A DNA stretch of 64,000 nucleotides, taken from assembly GCF_900475935.1 (NCBI RefSeq), contig NZ_LS483431.1, positions 1 to 64,000 of the forward strand, read 5' to 3'. A program made the position numbers and the translations under genes. Origin of the DNA: Campylobacter fetus subsp. fetus. Lineage in GTDB: Bacteria > Campylobacterota > Campylobacteria > Campylobacterales > Campylobacteraceae. Each line of letters begins with the position of its first letter. Position 1 is the first letter of the stretch. Shown one piece after another: positions 30,009 to 39,527 of this stretch. The notes under the pieces were generated by a model. The model had not been told where the DNA came from and searched no databases. It worked only from the letters and a program-made list of their open reading frames with translations.

Positions 30009-31031
30009 ATGAATAGAAAAAAAATTTATAATCCAAGCTCAAACGAGACTTTAAACGATAGAAAAGTATTTGGTGGAAATCCGCATGGAATTCTAAACTT
30101 CACAAAAGCAAAATACACATGGGCGCTCAAGCTTTGGGATCTTATGGAAGCAAATACCTGGTTTCCAAAAGAGGTCGATACCACCGATGACGTGCGTGAC
30201 TACGCATGTAATCTCACGACCGCTGAAAAACGCATGTATGACTTAGTTTGGAGCCAACTCATTTCTATGGATAGTTTTCAGACAAACAATCTAGCCGATA
30301 ACATAAATCCTTATATCACAGCTCCTGAGATAAATGCGATCTTAGCGCGTCAAGCTTACGAAGAGGCAAATCACTCAAAAAGTTACGCCGTAATGGTAGA
30401 AGCGATCTGCGATAACACGGATCTGATTTACGAAATGGAAAAATACGACGACGTTTTACGTAAGAAAAACGACTATATCTCAAGCGTATATGAAGAGCTT
30501 GCGGGCGAAGTTACGGATGAGAAACTACTTCTTGCTATGGTGGCAAATCAAATTTTAGAAGGCGTGTATTTTTACAGTGGATTTACAGCGATTTACGCAC
30601 TGGCGCGCGCCGGAAAAATGCTAGGAAGCGCTCAGATGATACGCTTTATCCAAAGAGATGAGATAACTCACTTACTTTTGTTTCAAAACATGATAAACTC
30701 AGTGCGCAAAGAGCGTCCAGATCTATTTACAAGCGAAGTCGAAGCTAAAATTTACGAGATGTTCAAAAAAGCCGGAGACCTTGAAATAGAGTGGGGAAAA
30801 TACATCACTGGAAATCAGATAATGGGCTTTACCGATGATATTATAGAGGAGTACATCCACTATCTCGTTGATGATAGGCTGACTTCTATCGGGCTTAAAA
30901 AGCTTTATAACGCAAAACATCCTATAAAGTGGGTTGATGATTTTGCTAAATTTAACGACCAAAAGAGTAATTTCTTTGAAAGTAAAGTTACGAATTATAG
31001 TAAAGGAAGCCTTACTTTTGATGATTTCTAG
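30009..31031 (+). CDS. nrdB: Class I ribonucleotide reductase beta subunit NrdB
   Basis: NrdB holds the diiron-tyrosyl radical cofactor for aerobic deoxynucleotide synthesis. In the 340-residue protein the metal-ligand and radical motif is E119-A-N-H122-S-K-S-Y126, equivalent to E115, H118 and the radical Y122 of E. coli. Further ligands lie in VANQILEGVYF (about 178-188) and RDEITHL (about 216-222). The partner NrdA is not in the window. It overlaps the next gene by 11 bases. Confidence 0.95.
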   Translation: MNRKKIYNPSSNETLNDRKVFGGNPHGILNFTKAKYTWALKLWDLMEANTWFPKEVDTTDDVRDYACNLTTAEKRMYDLVWSQLISMDSFQTNNLADNINPYITAPEINAILARQAYEEANHSKSYAVMVEAICDNTDLIYEMEKYDDVLRKKNDYISSVYEELAGEVTDEKLLLAMVANQILEGVYFYSGFTAIYALARAGKMLGSAQMIRFIQRDEITHLLLFQNMINSVRKERPDLFTSEVEAKIYEMFKKAGDLEIEWGKYITGNQIMGFTDDIIEEYIHYLVDDRLTSIGLKKLYNAKHPIKWVDDFAKFNDQKSNFFESKVTNYSKGSLTFDDF

Positions 31032-31683
31032 CCTTAGATCTTTAACTCTTGATTCGCTTGGTGTGGTAAATAGGGCTAGTGAGCTTTTAAATTTAGTAAA
31101 AGATATAAAACCGGGCGAATTGGCGTTAGGCAGTGAGCTTTGCGTGAGCGGATATGAAAGTTTGGGTGATAATTTTGAAAACGCTCTAATAGCGAATTTA
31201 AAAAAATCGCTTTCTAACGGTGCTTTTTTCGGTTTTACTCATTTTAGTGATGGTTTTAACGAATTTATACTTTTAAATGGCGATAAAGAAATTTATAAAC
31301 AGAAAAAAGCGATTTTATTTACTCCGAATTTAGAACAAGATAAGTTCAAAGCTGGAAAAGTTGAAGATATAAATTTATTTGAACTTGAGGGCGTTAAAAT
31401 CGGCGTTTTGATCTGCTTTGAGCTACGTTTTACTGAGCTTTGGGAGAAATTAAAAGGCGCGGATATCATTCTCGTGCCATCGCTTTGGGGAAAAGGACGC
31501 AAAAGACATTTTGAAATTTTGTGCGAAGCTTTAGCCTTACAAAATAGATGCTACGTGGTGGCTTGTAGCGATAAAGATCTAAAATTCGAAGCAGTTTTTA
31601 AGCCAAATGGTCACATTGCCAAAAGCTCTGAGTTTGAACCAAATTCGGCTAATGAGTTTAAAAAATCTTTAGGACTCGTTTAA
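31021..31683 (+). CDS. Carbon-nitrogen hydrolase (nitrilase superfamily)
   Basis: The 220-residue protein has the nitrilase-fold Glu-Lys-Cys triad in recognisable contexts: ELCVSGYES (about 39-47), KQKKAILFTP (about 93-102) and VLICFELRFTELW (about 127-139), followed by GADIILVPSLW. This superfamily hydrolyses amides such as omega-amides or carbamoyl compounds; the substrate is unknown. The protein is shorter than the usual 260-280 residues. I start at the ATG at 31021, inside the end of nrdB, where the encoded sequence begins to resemble the family. Confidence 0.8.
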   Translation: MISSLRSLTLDSLGVVNRASELLNLVKDIKPGELALGSELCVSGYESLGDNFENALIANLKKSLSNGAFFGFTHFSDGFNEFILLNGDKEIYKQKKAILFTPNLEQDKFKAGKVEDINLFELEGVKIGVLICFELRFTELWEKLKGADIILVPSLWGKGRKRHFEILCEALALQNRCYVVACSDKDLKFEAVFKPNGHIAKSSEFEPNSANEFKKSLGLV

Positions 31684-31712
31684 TTTAAATACTACTATAA
31701 GCAAATTTTATG

Positions 31713-31718
31713 TATAAT
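31713..31718 (+). promoter_or_regulatory. pcm promoter -10 and adjacent hairpin over the ribosome site
   Basis: TTATGTATAATTT has a perfect extended -10. Just after it, TCCCTT-TGTTG-AAGGGA (31720-31736) can fold with the AAGGGA ribosome site of pcm in its stem, four bases before the ATG, which could limit translation. Confidence 0.55.
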
Positions 31719-31740
31719 TTCCCTTTGTTGAAGGGAAAAA

Positions 31741-32370
31741 ATGGATAGTTTAGAGCGTGCCAGATGTCAAAAAATGGCTGATGATATAGCCGATGTTATA
31801 GAGCTGACGCCTATGGTTTATAAGGCGTTTTGTAGTACTCCACGTACGGATTTTGTTCCGGTTTCGATCAATGCTTTTAAGTTAGATGCTCATCCGATTG
31901 GAGGCAATCAATGGATTAGTTCGCCTCTAACAGTAGCTAAAATGACACTTGCTTTGGAAGCTGAAAATTGCGATAATATACTTGAGATCGGTTGCGGAAG
32001 CGGATATCAAGCTGCAATTTTAAGTATGCTTGCTCACAGAATTTTTAGTATTGAGCGTATAGAAAAACTTGCAAATGAAGCTAAGCTAAAGATGAAAAAA
32101 CTCGGTTTTAATAATGTAAATATAAGATATGACGATGGAAACGTAGGCTGGAAAAGTTACGCTCCATATGATAGAATAATACTTAGCTGCGCTTGTTTAG
32201 GTGTTCCGACTAGGCTTTTTGAGCAGTTAAAAGATGGCGGAATTTTAGTAGCTCCTATTAAAGAAAATAGTAAACAATTTATAGTTAAATTTAAAAAAAA
32301 TGGCTCAAATTTAGAAAAAATAGTTCTTGATGAGTGTGAGTTTGTTCCTTTATTAGATGGTAGAGAGTAG
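31741..32370 (+). CDS. pcm: Protein-L-isoaspartate O-methyltransferase
   Basis: Pcm methylates isoaspartyl residues formed in ageing proteins so that they can return to normal aspartate. The 209-residue protein has the SAM-binding motif I LEIGCGSGYQAAIL (about 82-95), the PCMT post-motif YDRIILSCAC and the N-terminal FVPVSINAF, with DAHPIGGNQWISSP (about 50-63) at the substrate side. It has its own promoter. Complete. Confidence 0.93.
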   Translation: MDSLERARCQKMADDIADVIELTPMVYKAFCSTPRTDFVPVSINAFKLDAHPIGGNQWISSPLTVAKMTLALEAENCDNILEIGCGSGYQAAILSMLAHRIFSIERIEKLANEAKLKMKKLGFNNVNIRYDDGNVGWKSYAPYDRIILSCACLGVPTRLFEQLKDGGILVAPIKENSKQFIVKFKKNGSNLEKIVLDECEFVPLLDGRE

Positions 32371-32408
32371 TTTTTAAGAGTATATTTCTCTTATTTAACT
32401 TTTTTGTG

Positions 32409-32414
32409 TATAAT
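32409..32414 (+). promoter_or_regulatory. Probable -10 box for sodB
   Basis: TTTTTGTGTATAATTATG is an extended -10 (TGTGTATAAT), 31 bases before the sodB ATG, which has a strong AAGGAGAAA ribosome site. Confidence 0.65.
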
Positions 32415-32444
32415 TATGCTATTAAAAATAATTAAGGAGAAATT

Positions 32445-33095
32445 ATGGAATTAAGAACACTGCCTTTTAATCCGGCTACAAATGCTGTCGTAAGTGAAGA
32501 AACCTGTAACTATCATTATGGAAAACATCATCAAACTTACGTAAATAATTTAAACAACCTCATAAAAGGTACGGATTTTGAAGGTGCCGATCTTTTTGAG
32601 ATTTTAACTCACTCTGAAGGTGCGATTTTCAATAACGCTGCTCAAATTTACAATCATGATTTTTACTGGGATTGTATAGCTGCTAAGACAGATATTAGCG
32701 ATGAGTTAAAAACTGCTTTGCAGAGTGATTTCGCGGATTTTAAATCTGAGTTTTTAAAGAGCGCTACTACTTTATTCGGTGCCGGATGGACTTGGCTTGT
32801 TTATAATCCAAATTCACATAAACTCGAGATAAAAAACACTAGTAACGCAGGAACGCCGGTAACTGAAGGTTTGATCCCACTTTTAGTAGTTGATGTGTGG
32901 GAGCATGCATACTATATCGATGCGAGAAATGCAAGAGCTGCTTATTTAGAGAAATTTTATGAAAATATAAATTGGGACTTTGTAAGTGCTGCTTATGAAT
33001 GGGCTAAAAAAGAGAGTTTAAGCTCGGTTAAATTTTATATAGATGAAATTTATAAAGGTTCGGGCTGTTGCGGTGGACATTGCGGTTGTCATTAA
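32445..33095 (+). CDS. sodB: Iron superoxide dismutase with Cys/His-rich tail
   Basis: SodB converts superoxide to oxygen and peroxide in the cytoplasm. The 216-residue protein has the expected metal ligands in YHYGKHHQTYV (about 25-35), NHDFYWD (about 73-79) and DVWEHAYYID (about 157-166). The NHxFYW context favours the iron type. The last residues, GSGCCGGHCGCH, add four cysteines and two histidines beyond the normal end; this tail is encoded in frame with no sign of error. Confidence 0.95.
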   Translation: MELRTLPFNPATNAVVSEETCNYHYGKHHQTYVNNLNNLIKGTDFEGADLFEILTHSEGAIFNNAAQIYNHDFYWDCIAAKTDISDELKTALQSDFADFKSEFLKSATTLFGAGWTWLVYNPNSHKLEIKNTSNAGTPVTEGLIPLLVVDVWEHAYYIDARNARAAYLEKFYENINWDFVSAAYEWAKKESLSSVKFYIDEIYKGSGCCGGHCGCH

Positions 33096-33137
33096 GATAT
33101 AATTGACTTATAACATTTATATAAATTTATAAATTAT

Positions 33138-33166
33138 AGCAGAACCGGCTTTGGTTCTGCTTTTTT
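33138..33166 (+). terminator. Rho-independent terminator after sodB
   Basis: AGCAGAACC (33138-33146) and GGTTCTGCT (33153-33161) form a perfect 9-base stem with loop GGCTTT, followed by T6. This is a textbook intrinsic terminator, 43 bases after the sodB stop. Confidence 0.93.
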
Positions 33167-33419
33167 AATCTATTAGTGCTAAAAAATTGATTTGAAATAG
33201 TATAATAAATTTGCTTATTTAGCAATCTTTCTATAACCGATAATCTATAATTTTTACCGTTAACTAAACTTTAAATTTAGCTTTTGAACTCAAAAATCTT
33301 TTAAATTTAAAATATGCAAAATAGCTTTAAATTTTAATTTATTCCTTTTTTAAAGGAAAATATTTATAAAAAATGTATAAAAATCAACGTAAAATTTGCT
33401 ATTTACACTCTGTTTTGGA
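33167..33419. other. Non-coding A/T-rich stretch before the S10 promoter
   Basis: No gene is seen between the sodB terminator and the S10 promoter. The only structure noticed is a 7-base inverted repeat TTCCTTT/AAAGGAA (33342-33358). Confidence 0.5.
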
Positions 33420-33425
33420 TATAAT
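33420..33425 (+). promoter_or_regulatory. Main promoter (-10) of the S10 superoperon
   Basis: GTTTTGGATATAATACGCG contains a perfect TATAAT preceded by T-rich sequence. Initiation near 33432 would give a leader of about 120 bases before rpsJ. Confidence 0.75.
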
Positions 33426-33431
33426 ACGCGT

Positions 33432-33550
33432 CTTTTGATGAGAAGGCTTAGCCTTACTTGTATGCTTATTCTAACCCAAATAAAGCCTATGCAAGCTTGA
33501 TTATATCAAAAGGTCACGTGTCGTGACAAGTTATTTTTAAAGGAAAAACA
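33432..33550 (+). promoter_or_regulatory. Structured leader of the S10 operon mRNA
   Basis: The predicted leader contains AAGGC-TTA-GCCTT (33443-33455), an AAGCCT at 33484-33489 that could pair with the first arm instead, and a late hairpin GTCACG-TGT-CGTGAC (33513-33527) followed by TTATTTTT. The layout resembles an attenuator. E. coli controls this operon through L4 acting on its leader, but the sequence is not shared, so any link is inference. Confidence 0.45.
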
Positions 33551-33862
33551 ATGGAAAGAATTAGGCTTAAGCTAAAAGCTTATGACCACAGAGTTCTAGA
33601 CCGTACAGTTGCAGCTATCGTAGAAGCTGTTAAAAGAACTGGAGCCGACGTAAGAGGTCCAGTGCCAATGCCTACAAAGATTAAACGCTATACAGTGTTA
33701 AAATCTCCACATGTTAATAAAGATTCTCGCGAACAGTTCGAGATGAGAATTCATGCTCGTATGCTAGATATCGTAGCAGCTACTCCTGATACAGTTGATA
33801 GTTTAACAAAACTTGACTTAGCTCCAGAAGTTAATGTCGAAGTTCGTGCTATGGGCAAGTAA
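33551..33862 (+). CDS. rpsJ: 30S ribosomal protein S10
   Basis: S10 is a small-subunit head protein that also pairs with NusB in antitermination. The 103-residue protein has the family features [17 protein letters not shown] at the start and [19 protein letters not shown] (about 37-55). It is the first gene of the superoperon, with an AAAGGAAA ribosome site. Confidence 0.98.
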   Translation: MERIRLKLKAYDHRVLDRTVAAIVEAVKRTGADVRGPVPMPTKIKRYTVLKSPHVNKDSREQFEMRIHARMLDIVAATPDTVDSLTKLDLAPEVNVEVRAMGK

Positions 33863-33877
33863 GAGTAAAAGGAATAA

Positions 33878-34459
33878 ATGATGGAATATATTGTAGAAAA
33901 AATAGGCATGAGTAGAACTGTTTCAGCTCCTAGTACTCCTGTAACTCTGCTTAGGCTAGTTCCTGCTAAAGTTTGCGAGCTAGGCGAAGGCGGTAAAGCT
34001 ATAGTGGCTTATGCGTATACAAAAGCAGATAACAAAGCTATAAAAGGTCAGCAAAAAAAATATGGTTTGAGTAGTGAATTTAATTCATTTGCTACTTTAA
34101 GCGTTGCAAATAGCGAAGCTGGCGATTTGGACGTAAATCCACTAAATGAAGCAAAAGTTTTAAAAGTAAGTTTTAATACTAAAGGTAGAGGCTTCCAGGG
34201 CGTTATAAAAAGACACGGATTCTCAGGCGGTCCAGCAAGTCACGGCTCACGTTTTCACAGACGTCCGGGATCTATAGGAAACTGCGAATGGCCAGGTCGT
34301 GTTCAGCCAGGTAGAAAAATGGCAGGGCATTACGGCAATGAGAAAACTACAGTTAAAAATGAAGTAGTGAGCTTTGATAGTGCTAATGGAATTTTGGTTT
34401 TAAAAGGTTCAGTACCAGGATTTAACGGTGCTATGGGTAGAGTAAGGATAGTCAAATGA
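33878..34459 (+). CDS. rplC: 50S ribosomal protein L3
   Basis: L3 is an early-assembling large-subunit protein near the peptidyl transferase centre. The 193-residue protein has the signature [20 protein letters not shown] (about 99-118) and the loop GRKMAGHYG. Two ATGs lie in tandem (33878 and 33881); the second gives the usual [12 protein letters not shown] start, so the first residue is uncertain. It overlaps rplD by four bases (ATGA). Confidence 0.98.
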   Translation: MMEYIVEKIGMSRTVSAPSTPVTLLRLVPAKVCELGEGGKAIVAYAYTKADNKAIKGQQKKYGLSSEFNSFATLSVANSEAGDLDVNPLNEAKVLKVSFNTKGRGFQGVIKRHGFSGGPASHGSRFHRRPGSIGNCEWPGRVQPGRKMAGHYGNEKTTVKNEVVSFDSANGILVLKGSVPGFNGAMGRVRIVK

Positions 34460-35070
34460 GTAAAATAGCCGTTTTAAACGAAAAATTTGAAAAAACAAGC
34501 GAGATTGAACTTCCAGCAAGTTACGCTGAAGTAAATTCGCATAATTTATATTTATATGTTAAAAGCTACCTTGCTGGTATAAGAGCAAATTCAGCCCACA
34601 CTAAAGGTCGCTCAGATGTAAGTGGTGGTGGTAAAAAGCCTTGGAGACAAAAGGGTCGCGGCGGTGCTCGTGCTGGTTCAACTAGAACTAACGTATGGGT
34701 AGGCGGTGCAGTTGCATTTGGTCCAAAAAACAACAGAAATTATGATCAAAAAGTTAATAAAAAACAAAAAAGACTTGCTCTTGAGTTTGCTTTAAATGAC
34801 AAAGTTGCAAACGGCAAATTTTTTGCGGTTGATAGCATAGAAATATCAAGCGGCAAGACAAAAGATGCAGCATCTATCATCAATAAACTCGGTGTAAGAG
34901 ATGCACTTATCATCAAAAATGAACTTGATGCAAAAACACTTTTAGCATTTAGAAATTTAGCAAATTGCTACGTTATAGATGCTAGCGAAGTAAATGCATA
35001 TTTGGTTTCAGTTTATAGTGCGGTTATAGCTGAAAAAGCAGCACTACAATCTATCGTAAAAGAGGGCTAA
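34456..35070 (+). CDS. rplD: 50S ribosomal protein L4
   Basis: L4 lines the exit tunnel of the large subunit. The 204-residue protein has the tunnel loop [24 protein letters not shown] split over about 52-75 and FGPKNNRNY (about 89-97). In gamma-proteobacteria L4 also represses its own operon. It overlaps rplC and is two bases before rplW. Confidence 0.98.
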   Translation: MSKIAVLNEKFEKTSEIELPASYAEVNSHNLYLYVKSYLAGIRANSAHTKGRSDVSGGGKKPWRQKGRGGARAGSTRTNVWVGGAVAFGPKNNRNYDQKVNKKQKRLALEFALNDKVANGKFFAVDSIEISSGKTKDAASIINKLGVRDALIIKNELDAKTLLAFRNLANCYVIDASEVNAYLVSVYSAVIAEKAALQSIVKEG

Positions 35071-35072
35071 AA

Positions 35073-35354
35073 ATGGCAGATATAACAGATATCAAAACTA
35101 TACTTTATACAGAAAAGACTCTTGGCCTTCAAGAACAAGGTGTAGTGGTTATCCAAACTTCACCAAAAATGACTAAAAACGGTCTAAAAGAGGTGCTAAG
35201 AGAGTATTTTGGCGTAACGCCGCTTAGAGTAAATTCATTAAGAATGGACGGAAAAGTTAAGCGTTTTAAAGGAAGAGTCGGCGTAAGAAACGACTTCAAA
35301 AAATTCTATGTAAAATTACCAGATGGCGTTAGCCTAGAAAATGGGGAGGCGTAA
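35073..35354 (+). CDS. rplW: 50S ribosomal protein L23
   Basis: L23 sits at the tunnel exit and is a docking point for SRP and trigger factor. The 93-residue protein contains [20 protein letters not shown] (about 54-73), the RNA-binding part. Normal length; its end precedes the rplB start by one base. Confidence 0.97.
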   Translation: MADITDIKTILYTEKTLGLQEQGVVVIQTSPKMTKNGLKEVLREYFGVTPLRVNSLRMDGKVKRFKGRVGVRNDFKKFYVKLPDGVSLENGEA

Positions 35355-35355
35355 G

Positions 35356-36186
35356 ATGGCTATAAAAAGTTTTAAACCATATACTCCAAGCAGAAGATTT
35401 ATGACAGGTTTGTCAAGTGAAGATATAACTGCTAAACCAAGCGTTAGAAGCTTACTTGTAAAAATTCCGGCTACCGCAGGTAGAAATCACAATGGTAGAA
35501 TCACAAGTCGTCATAAAGAAGCAGGCGCAAAAAAACTTTACCGTATAATTGATTTTAAAAGAAAGAAATTTGGTATTCCTGGAAAAGTTGAAACTATCGA
35601 GTATGATCCAAATAGAAATTGCCGTATAGCTCTTATATCTTATAGCGACGGCGAAAAAAGATATATTATTCGCCCTAGCGGTTTAAATGTAGGTGATGTT
35701 ATAAGCTCAGCTGAAAGCGGACTTGATATAAAACCAGGTAATGCTATGAAGTTAAAAAGTATCCCTGTTGGTACAATAGTTCATAACATAGAGCTTAAGC
35801 CGGGCAAAGGCGCTCAAATGGCTAGAAGCTCAGGTGGTTATGCTCAACTTATGGGTAAAGAAGAAAAATATGTTATTTTAAGACTCCCAAGCGGTGAGAT
35901 GAGACAAGTTTTAGCTGAGTGTATGGCTACAGTCGGCGTTGTTGGAAATGAAGATTGGGCAAACGTAACTATCGGTAAAGCAGGTCGTAATCGTTATAGA
36001 GGAATTCGCCCTCAAACTAGAGGTTCTGCGATGAACCCGGTAGATCACCCACACGGCGGTGGTGAAGGTAAGAAAAATTCAGGTCGCCATCCTGTTACTC
36101 CATGGGGCAAACCAACTAAGGGTGCTAAAACTCGCCGCAAAAAAGCTAGTGATAGACTTATAATATCAAGAAGGAAAGGTAAATAA
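35356..36186 (+). CDS. rplB: 50S ribosomal protein L2
   Basis: L2 is needed for subunit joining and peptidyl transfer. From ATG 35356 the protein is 276 residues, the usual length, starting [14 protein letters not shown], with [13 protein letters not shown] N-terminal basic region, and the conserved [13 protein letters not shown] (about 224-236) near the catalytic centre. GGGGAGG precedes this ATG; an upstream in-frame start at 35341 would add five residues inside rplW and is unlikely. Confidence 0.98.
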   Translation: MAIKSFKPYTPSRRFMTGLSSEDITAKPSVRSLLVKIPATAGRNHNGRITSRHKEAGAKKLYRIIDFKRKKFGIPGKVETIEYDPNRNCRIALISYSDGEKRYIIRPSGLNVGDVISSAESGLDIKPGNAMKLKSIPVGTIVHNIELKPGKGAQMARSSGGYAQLMGKEEKYVILRLPSGEMRQVLAECMATVGVVGNEDWANVTIGKAGRNRYRGIRPQTRGSAMNPVDHPHGGGEGKKNSGRHPVTPWGKPTKGAKTRRKKASDRLIISRRKGK

Positions 36187-36188
36187 CG

Positions 36189-36470
36189 ATGGCTAGATCG
36201 CTAAAAAAAGGTCCATTTGTCGATGATCATGTTATGAAAAAAGTTCTAGCTGCAAAAGCTGCTAATGATAATAAGCCGATAAAAACTTGGTCAAGAAGAA
36301 GCATGATAATACCTGAAATGATAGGTTTAACATTTAACGTTCATAACGGTAAGGGTTTTATTCCGGTTTATGTAACAGAAAATCACATAGGTTATAAACT
36401 CGGTGAGTTCGCACCAACACGCACATTTAAGGGTCATAAAGGCTCTGTGCAAAAGAAAATAGGTAAGTAA
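36189..36470 (+). CDS. rpsS: 30S ribosomal protein S19
   Basis: S19 is a head protein that contacts the A-site tRNA. The 93-residue protein shows [14 protein letters not shown] at the start, [14 protein letters not shown] (about 33-46) and [13 protein letters not shown] (about 72-84). Two bases after rplB. Confidence 0.98.
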   Translation: MARSLKKGPFVDDHVMKKVLAAKAANDNKPIKTWSRRSMIIPEMIGLTFNVHNGKGFIPVYVTENHIGYKLGEFAPTRTFKGHKGSVQKKIGK

Positions 36471-36479
36471 GGGGAAGTT

Positions 36480-36812
36480 ATGAGTAGAGCTATTATTAAA
36501 TTCATAAGACTATCTCCAACAAAAGCTAGACTTATAGCAGATGAAGTACAAGGAATGAACGCAGAGCTTGCACTTGCAAGTTTGAGTTTTATGCCTAATC
36601 GCGGCGCAAAATATATCGCGAGTGCTATCAGCTCAGCTGTAGCTAATGGCGGATTTGAGCCAGAAGAGGTAGTTGTAAAAAGTTGTAGAGTAGATGCTGG
36701 TCCGGTTCTTAAAAGATTTAGACCACGTGCAAGAGGAAGCGCTAGTAGAATTAGAAAACCAACTAGCCATATTCTTGTAGAAGTATCTAAACCTGAAAGT
36801 AAGGAAGCATAA
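36480..36812 (+). CDS. rplV: 50S ribosomal protein L22
   Basis: L22 lines the narrow part of the exit tunnel. The 110-residue protein has [15 protein letters not shown] (about 8-22) and the loop [20 protein letters not shown] (about 79-98). GGGGAAG precedes the ATG. It ends one base before rpsC. Confidence 0.97.
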   Translation: MSRAIIKFIRLSPTKARLIADEVQGMNAELALASLSFMPNRGAKYIASAISSAVANGGFEPEEVVVKSCRVDAGPVLKRFRPRARGSASRIRKPTSHILVEVSKPESKEA

Positions 36813-36813
36813 A

Positions 36814-37512
36814 ATGGGACAAAAAGTTAATCCAATAGGCCTTAGACTAGGTATCAATAGAAACTGGGAGTCTAGATGGTTTCCATCAAAAGCGACTTTA
36901 CCAGAAAATATAGGCGAAGACTATAAAATAAGAAAATTCCTAAAAACTAAGTTATATTATGCTGGTGTTAGTCAAATTCTTGTTGAAAGAACAGCTAAAA
37001 AACTTCGCGTTACCGTAGTTGCGGCTCGTCCAGGAATCATAATAGGTAAAAAGGGCGGAGAGATTGAAAATTTGAGATCTGAGGTTACAAAACTTGTAAA
37101 TAAAGATATCGCTATCAATATCAAAGAAGAGAGAAAAGCAGGAAGTTCAGCTCAATTGGCAGCAGAAAACGTAGCTATGCAGCTTGAGCGTCGTGTTGCT
37201 TTCCGTCGCGCTATGAAAAAAGTTATCCAAGGTGCCCAAAAAGCTGGTGCCAAAGGTATCAAAGTTTCAGTTGCTGGTCGTTTAGGCGGAGCTGAAATGG
37301 CTAGAACAGAGTGGTATTTGGAGGGTCGTGTGCCGCTTCATACGCTAAGAGCTAGAATAGATTACGGCTTTGCAGAAGCCCATACTACTTATGGTAACAT
37401 AGGTGTTAAAGTTTGGATCTTTAAAGGCGAAGTACTTCAAAAAGGTATTCAAGCCGATAAAAATGAAGATACATCACCAAAAAAACCAAGACGTGCTAGA
37501 AGGGGTAAATAG
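36814..37512 (+). CDS. rpsC: 30S ribosomal protein S3
   Basis: S3 is at the mRNA entry of the small subunit and has helicase-like residues. The 232-residue protein starts [14 protein letters not shown] and has a KH domain with [14 protein letters not shown] (about 73-86) and the C-terminal [22 protein letters not shown] (split, about 160-181). A lysine/arginine-rich tail follows. Confidence 0.98.
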   Translation: MGQKVNPIGLRLGINRNWESRWFPSKATLPENIGEDYKIRKFLKTKLYYAGVSQILVERTAKKLRVTVVAARPGIIIGKKGGEIENLRSEVTKLVNKDIAINIKEERKAGSSAQLAAENVAMQLERRVAFRRAMKKVIQGAQKAGAKGIKVSVAGRLGGAEMARTEWYLEGRVPLHTLRARIDYGFAEAHTTYGNIGVKVWIFKGEVLQKGIQADKNEDTSPKKPRRARRGK

Positions 37513-37514
37513 TT

Positions 37515-37940
37515 ATGTTATTACCAAAAAGAACTAAATATCGCAAAATGATGAAAGGTCGTAACCGCGGCTATGCAACAAGAGGAGTAGATCTTGCTTT
37601 GGGTGAGTTTGGACTAAAGGCTGTTGAAGCCGGTAGAGTAAATTCACGTCAGATAGAATCGGCTCGTCAAGCATATACTCGTCATGTGAAAAGACAAGCT
37701 AAAACTTGGATCAGAGTTTTTCCAGATAAACCTATTACTAAAAAACCTCTTGAAACTCGTATGGGTAAAGGTAAAGGCGGTGTTGAAGAGTGGGTTATGA
37801 ATATAAAACCTGGTAGAATTATATTTGAAATGTCTGGAGTTAGTGAAGAGCTTGCTCGTGAGGCTTTAACTCTTGCAATGCACAAGCTACCATTTAAGAC
37901 TAAGTTTGTAACTAAAGAGAGCGAAAATGAAGTATATTGA
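37515..37940 (+). CDS. rplP: 50S ribosomal protein L16
   Basis: L16 helps position aminoacyl-tRNA in the A site. The 141-residue protein starts [19 protein letters not shown] and has the signature [20 protein letters not shown] (about 61-80) and the [11 protein letters not shown] stretch. It overlaps rpmC by 14 bases. Confidence 0.98.
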   Translation: MLLPKRTKYRKMMKGRNRGYATRGVDLALGEFGLKAVEAGRVNSRQIESARQAYTRHVKRQAKTWIRVFPDKPITKKPLETRMGKGKGGVEEWVMNIKPGRIIFEMSGVSEELAREALTLAMHKLPFKTKFVTKESENEVY

Positions 37941-38112
37941 TATAAGTGCAAAAAGTATGAGCGAACTTAACGCTTTATTAAAAGAGAAAAAGGTGCTTTT
38001 ATTTACACTTAGACAAAAGCTAAAAACTATGCAGCTAACTAACCCAAACGAGATCGGCGAGACTAAAAAAGATATCGCTAGAATTAACACTGCAATTAGT
38101 GCTGCGAAATAA
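37927..38112 (+). CDS. rpmC: 50S ribosomal protein L29
   Basis: L29 is a small two-helix protein at the tunnel exit next to L23. The 61-residue protein fits the family with [20 protein letters not shown] and [18 protein letters not shown]. Its start lies inside rplP, which suggests coupled translation. Confidence 0.95.
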   Translation: MKYIDISAKSMSELNALLKEKKVLLFTLRQKLKTMQLTNPNEIGETKKDIARINTAISAAK

Positions 38113-38122
38113 GGGGCGAACA

Positions 38123-38380
38123 ATGGCAGTAGAAATGAAAAGACAAATTCAAGGCGTTGTCGTTGCAAAGGCTGGTGATAAGACGGCGACTATTCTTGTT
38201 GAAAGAAGAGTTATGCACCCAAGATATCACAAATTTGTAAAACGCTTTAAAAAATACCTAGTTCATGATGAAAAAAATGAACTAAAAGCAGGAGATACTA
38301 TATCTGCTGTTGAGTGCAGACCACTAAGTGCTAGAAAAAGCTTCCGCTTACAAGCGGTTTTGAAAACAGGAGTTGAATAA
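38123..38380 (+). CDS. rpsQ: 30S ribosomal protein S17
   Basis: S17 is an early-binding small-subunit protein of the OB fold. From ATG 38123 it is 85 residues, with [19 protein letters not shown] (about 11-29), [10 protein letters not shown] and [22 protein letters not shown] precedes this ATG. An earlier in-frame ATG at 38099 lies inside rpmC and has no site, so I reject it. Confidence 0.96.
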   Translation: MAVEMKRQIQGVVVAKAGDKTATILVERRVMHPRYHKFVKRFKKYLVHDEKNELKAGDTISAVECRPLSARKSFRLQAVLKTGVE

Positions 38381-38748
38381 TGATACAAAGTTTTACAAGA
38401 CTAGCAGTAGCTGATAACAGTGGCGCAAAAGAGCTTATGTGTATAAAAGTTTTAGGCGGTAGCAAAAGAAGATATGCAAGCCTCGGCGATATCATCGTTT
38501 GCTCAGTAAAAAAAGCTCTACCAAACGGTAAAATAAAAAAAGGTCAAGTAGTTAAAGCAGTAGTAGTTAGAACGAAAAAAGAGGTCCAAAGAGCAAATGG
38601 ATCACTTATTAGATTTGACGAAAATGCAGCCGTTATACTTGATAATAAAAAAGAGCCAGTAGGCACTCGTATATTTGGCCCGGTTGGTAGAGAAGTAAGA
38701 TATGCAAACTTTATGAAGATTGTATCTCTTGCACCGGAGGTTCTATAA
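38380..38748 (+). CDS. rplN: 50S ribosomal protein L14
   Basis: L14 forms part of the inter-subunit bridge. The 122-residue protein has [21 protein letters not shown] (split, about 7-27) and the family ending [23 protein letters not shown]. It overlaps rpsQ and rplX by one base each (TAATG), so translation is coupled across the three. Confidence 0.98.
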   Translation: MIQSFTRLAVADNSGAKELMCIKVLGGSKRRYASLGDIIVCSVKKALPNGKIKKGQVVKAVVVRTKKEVQRANGSLIRFDENAAVILDNKKEPVGTRIFGPVGREVRYANFMKIVSLAPEVL

Positions 38749-38981
38749 TGGCAGTTAAATATAAAATTAAAAAAGGCGATGAAGTAAAAGTAATCGCAGG
38801 TGATGATAAAGGTAAAGTTGCAAAAGTTATTGCGGTTTTGCCAAAAAAAGGTCAGGTAATAGTTGAGGGTGTTAAGGTTGCTAAAAAGGCGGTTAAACCG
38901 ACCGAGAAAAATCCAAATGGTGGATTTATTAGCAAAGAGATGCCTATTGACATTTCAAATGTTGCAAAAGTTGAGGGATAA
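38748..38981 (+). CDS. rplX: 50S ribosomal protein L24
   Basis: L24 starts large-subunit assembly. The 77-residue protein has the KOW motif [20 protein letters not shown] (about 8-27) and [13 protein letters not shown]. It is shorter than the ~100 residues of many bacteria, as in other Campylobacter. Confidence 0.97.
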   Translation: MAVKYKIKKGDEVKVIAGDDKGKVAKVIAVLPKKGQVIVEGVKVAKKAVKPTEKNPNGGFISKEMPIDISNVAKVEG

Positions 38982-38983
38982 GT

Positions 38984-39526
38984 ATGAGACTAAAAGCAAA
39001 ATATAATGAGAGCATTAAACCGGCTCTAACAAAAGAGTTTGATATAAAAAACCCTATGCTTATCCCAGCAATTGAGAAAATTGTTATCAGCGTTGGAGCA
39101 GGCGAGGGCGCAAAAGATCAAAAATTACTTCAAAATATGGCTGATACGATATCTTTGATAGCTGGTCAAAAAGCAGTTGTAACAAACGCTAAAAAATCAG
39201 TAGCTGGATTTAAGGTTCGCGAGGGCTATCCTGTAGGTATCAAAGTCACTCTAAGAAAAGAGCAAATGTATACATTTTTAGATAAACTTGTAAGCGTTGC
39301 TTTACCAAGAGTTAAAGACTTCCGTGGTCTTCCAAGAGATGGATTTGATGGTCGTGGAAACTACAATTTTGGTTTAAATGAACAATTAATGTTCCCAGAA
39401 GTAGTATATGATCAAATTTTAAGAACACATGGTATGAATATAACTATAGTTACAACAGCGGGTGATGACAAACAAGCATTCAAATTACTTGAATTGTTCG
39501 GCATTCCATTTGCAAAAGGAAAGTAA
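38984..39526 (+). CDS. rplE: 50S ribosomal protein L5
   Basis: L5 binds 5S rRNA in the central protuberance. The 180-residue protein has [11 protein letters not shown] (about 28-38), [20 protein letters not shown] (about 63-82) and [20 protein letters not shown] (about 107-126). Ends one base before the rpsN start. Confidence 0.98.
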   Translation: MRLKAKYNESIKPALTKEFDIKNPMLIPAIEKIVISVGAGEGAKDQKLLQNMADTISLIAGQKAVVTNAKKSVAGFKVREGYPVGIKVTLRKEQMYTFLDKLVSVALPRVKDFRGLPRDGFDGRGNYNFGLNEQLMFPEVVYDQILRTHGMNITIVTTAGDDKQAFKLLELFGIPFAKGK

Positions 39527-39527
39527 T

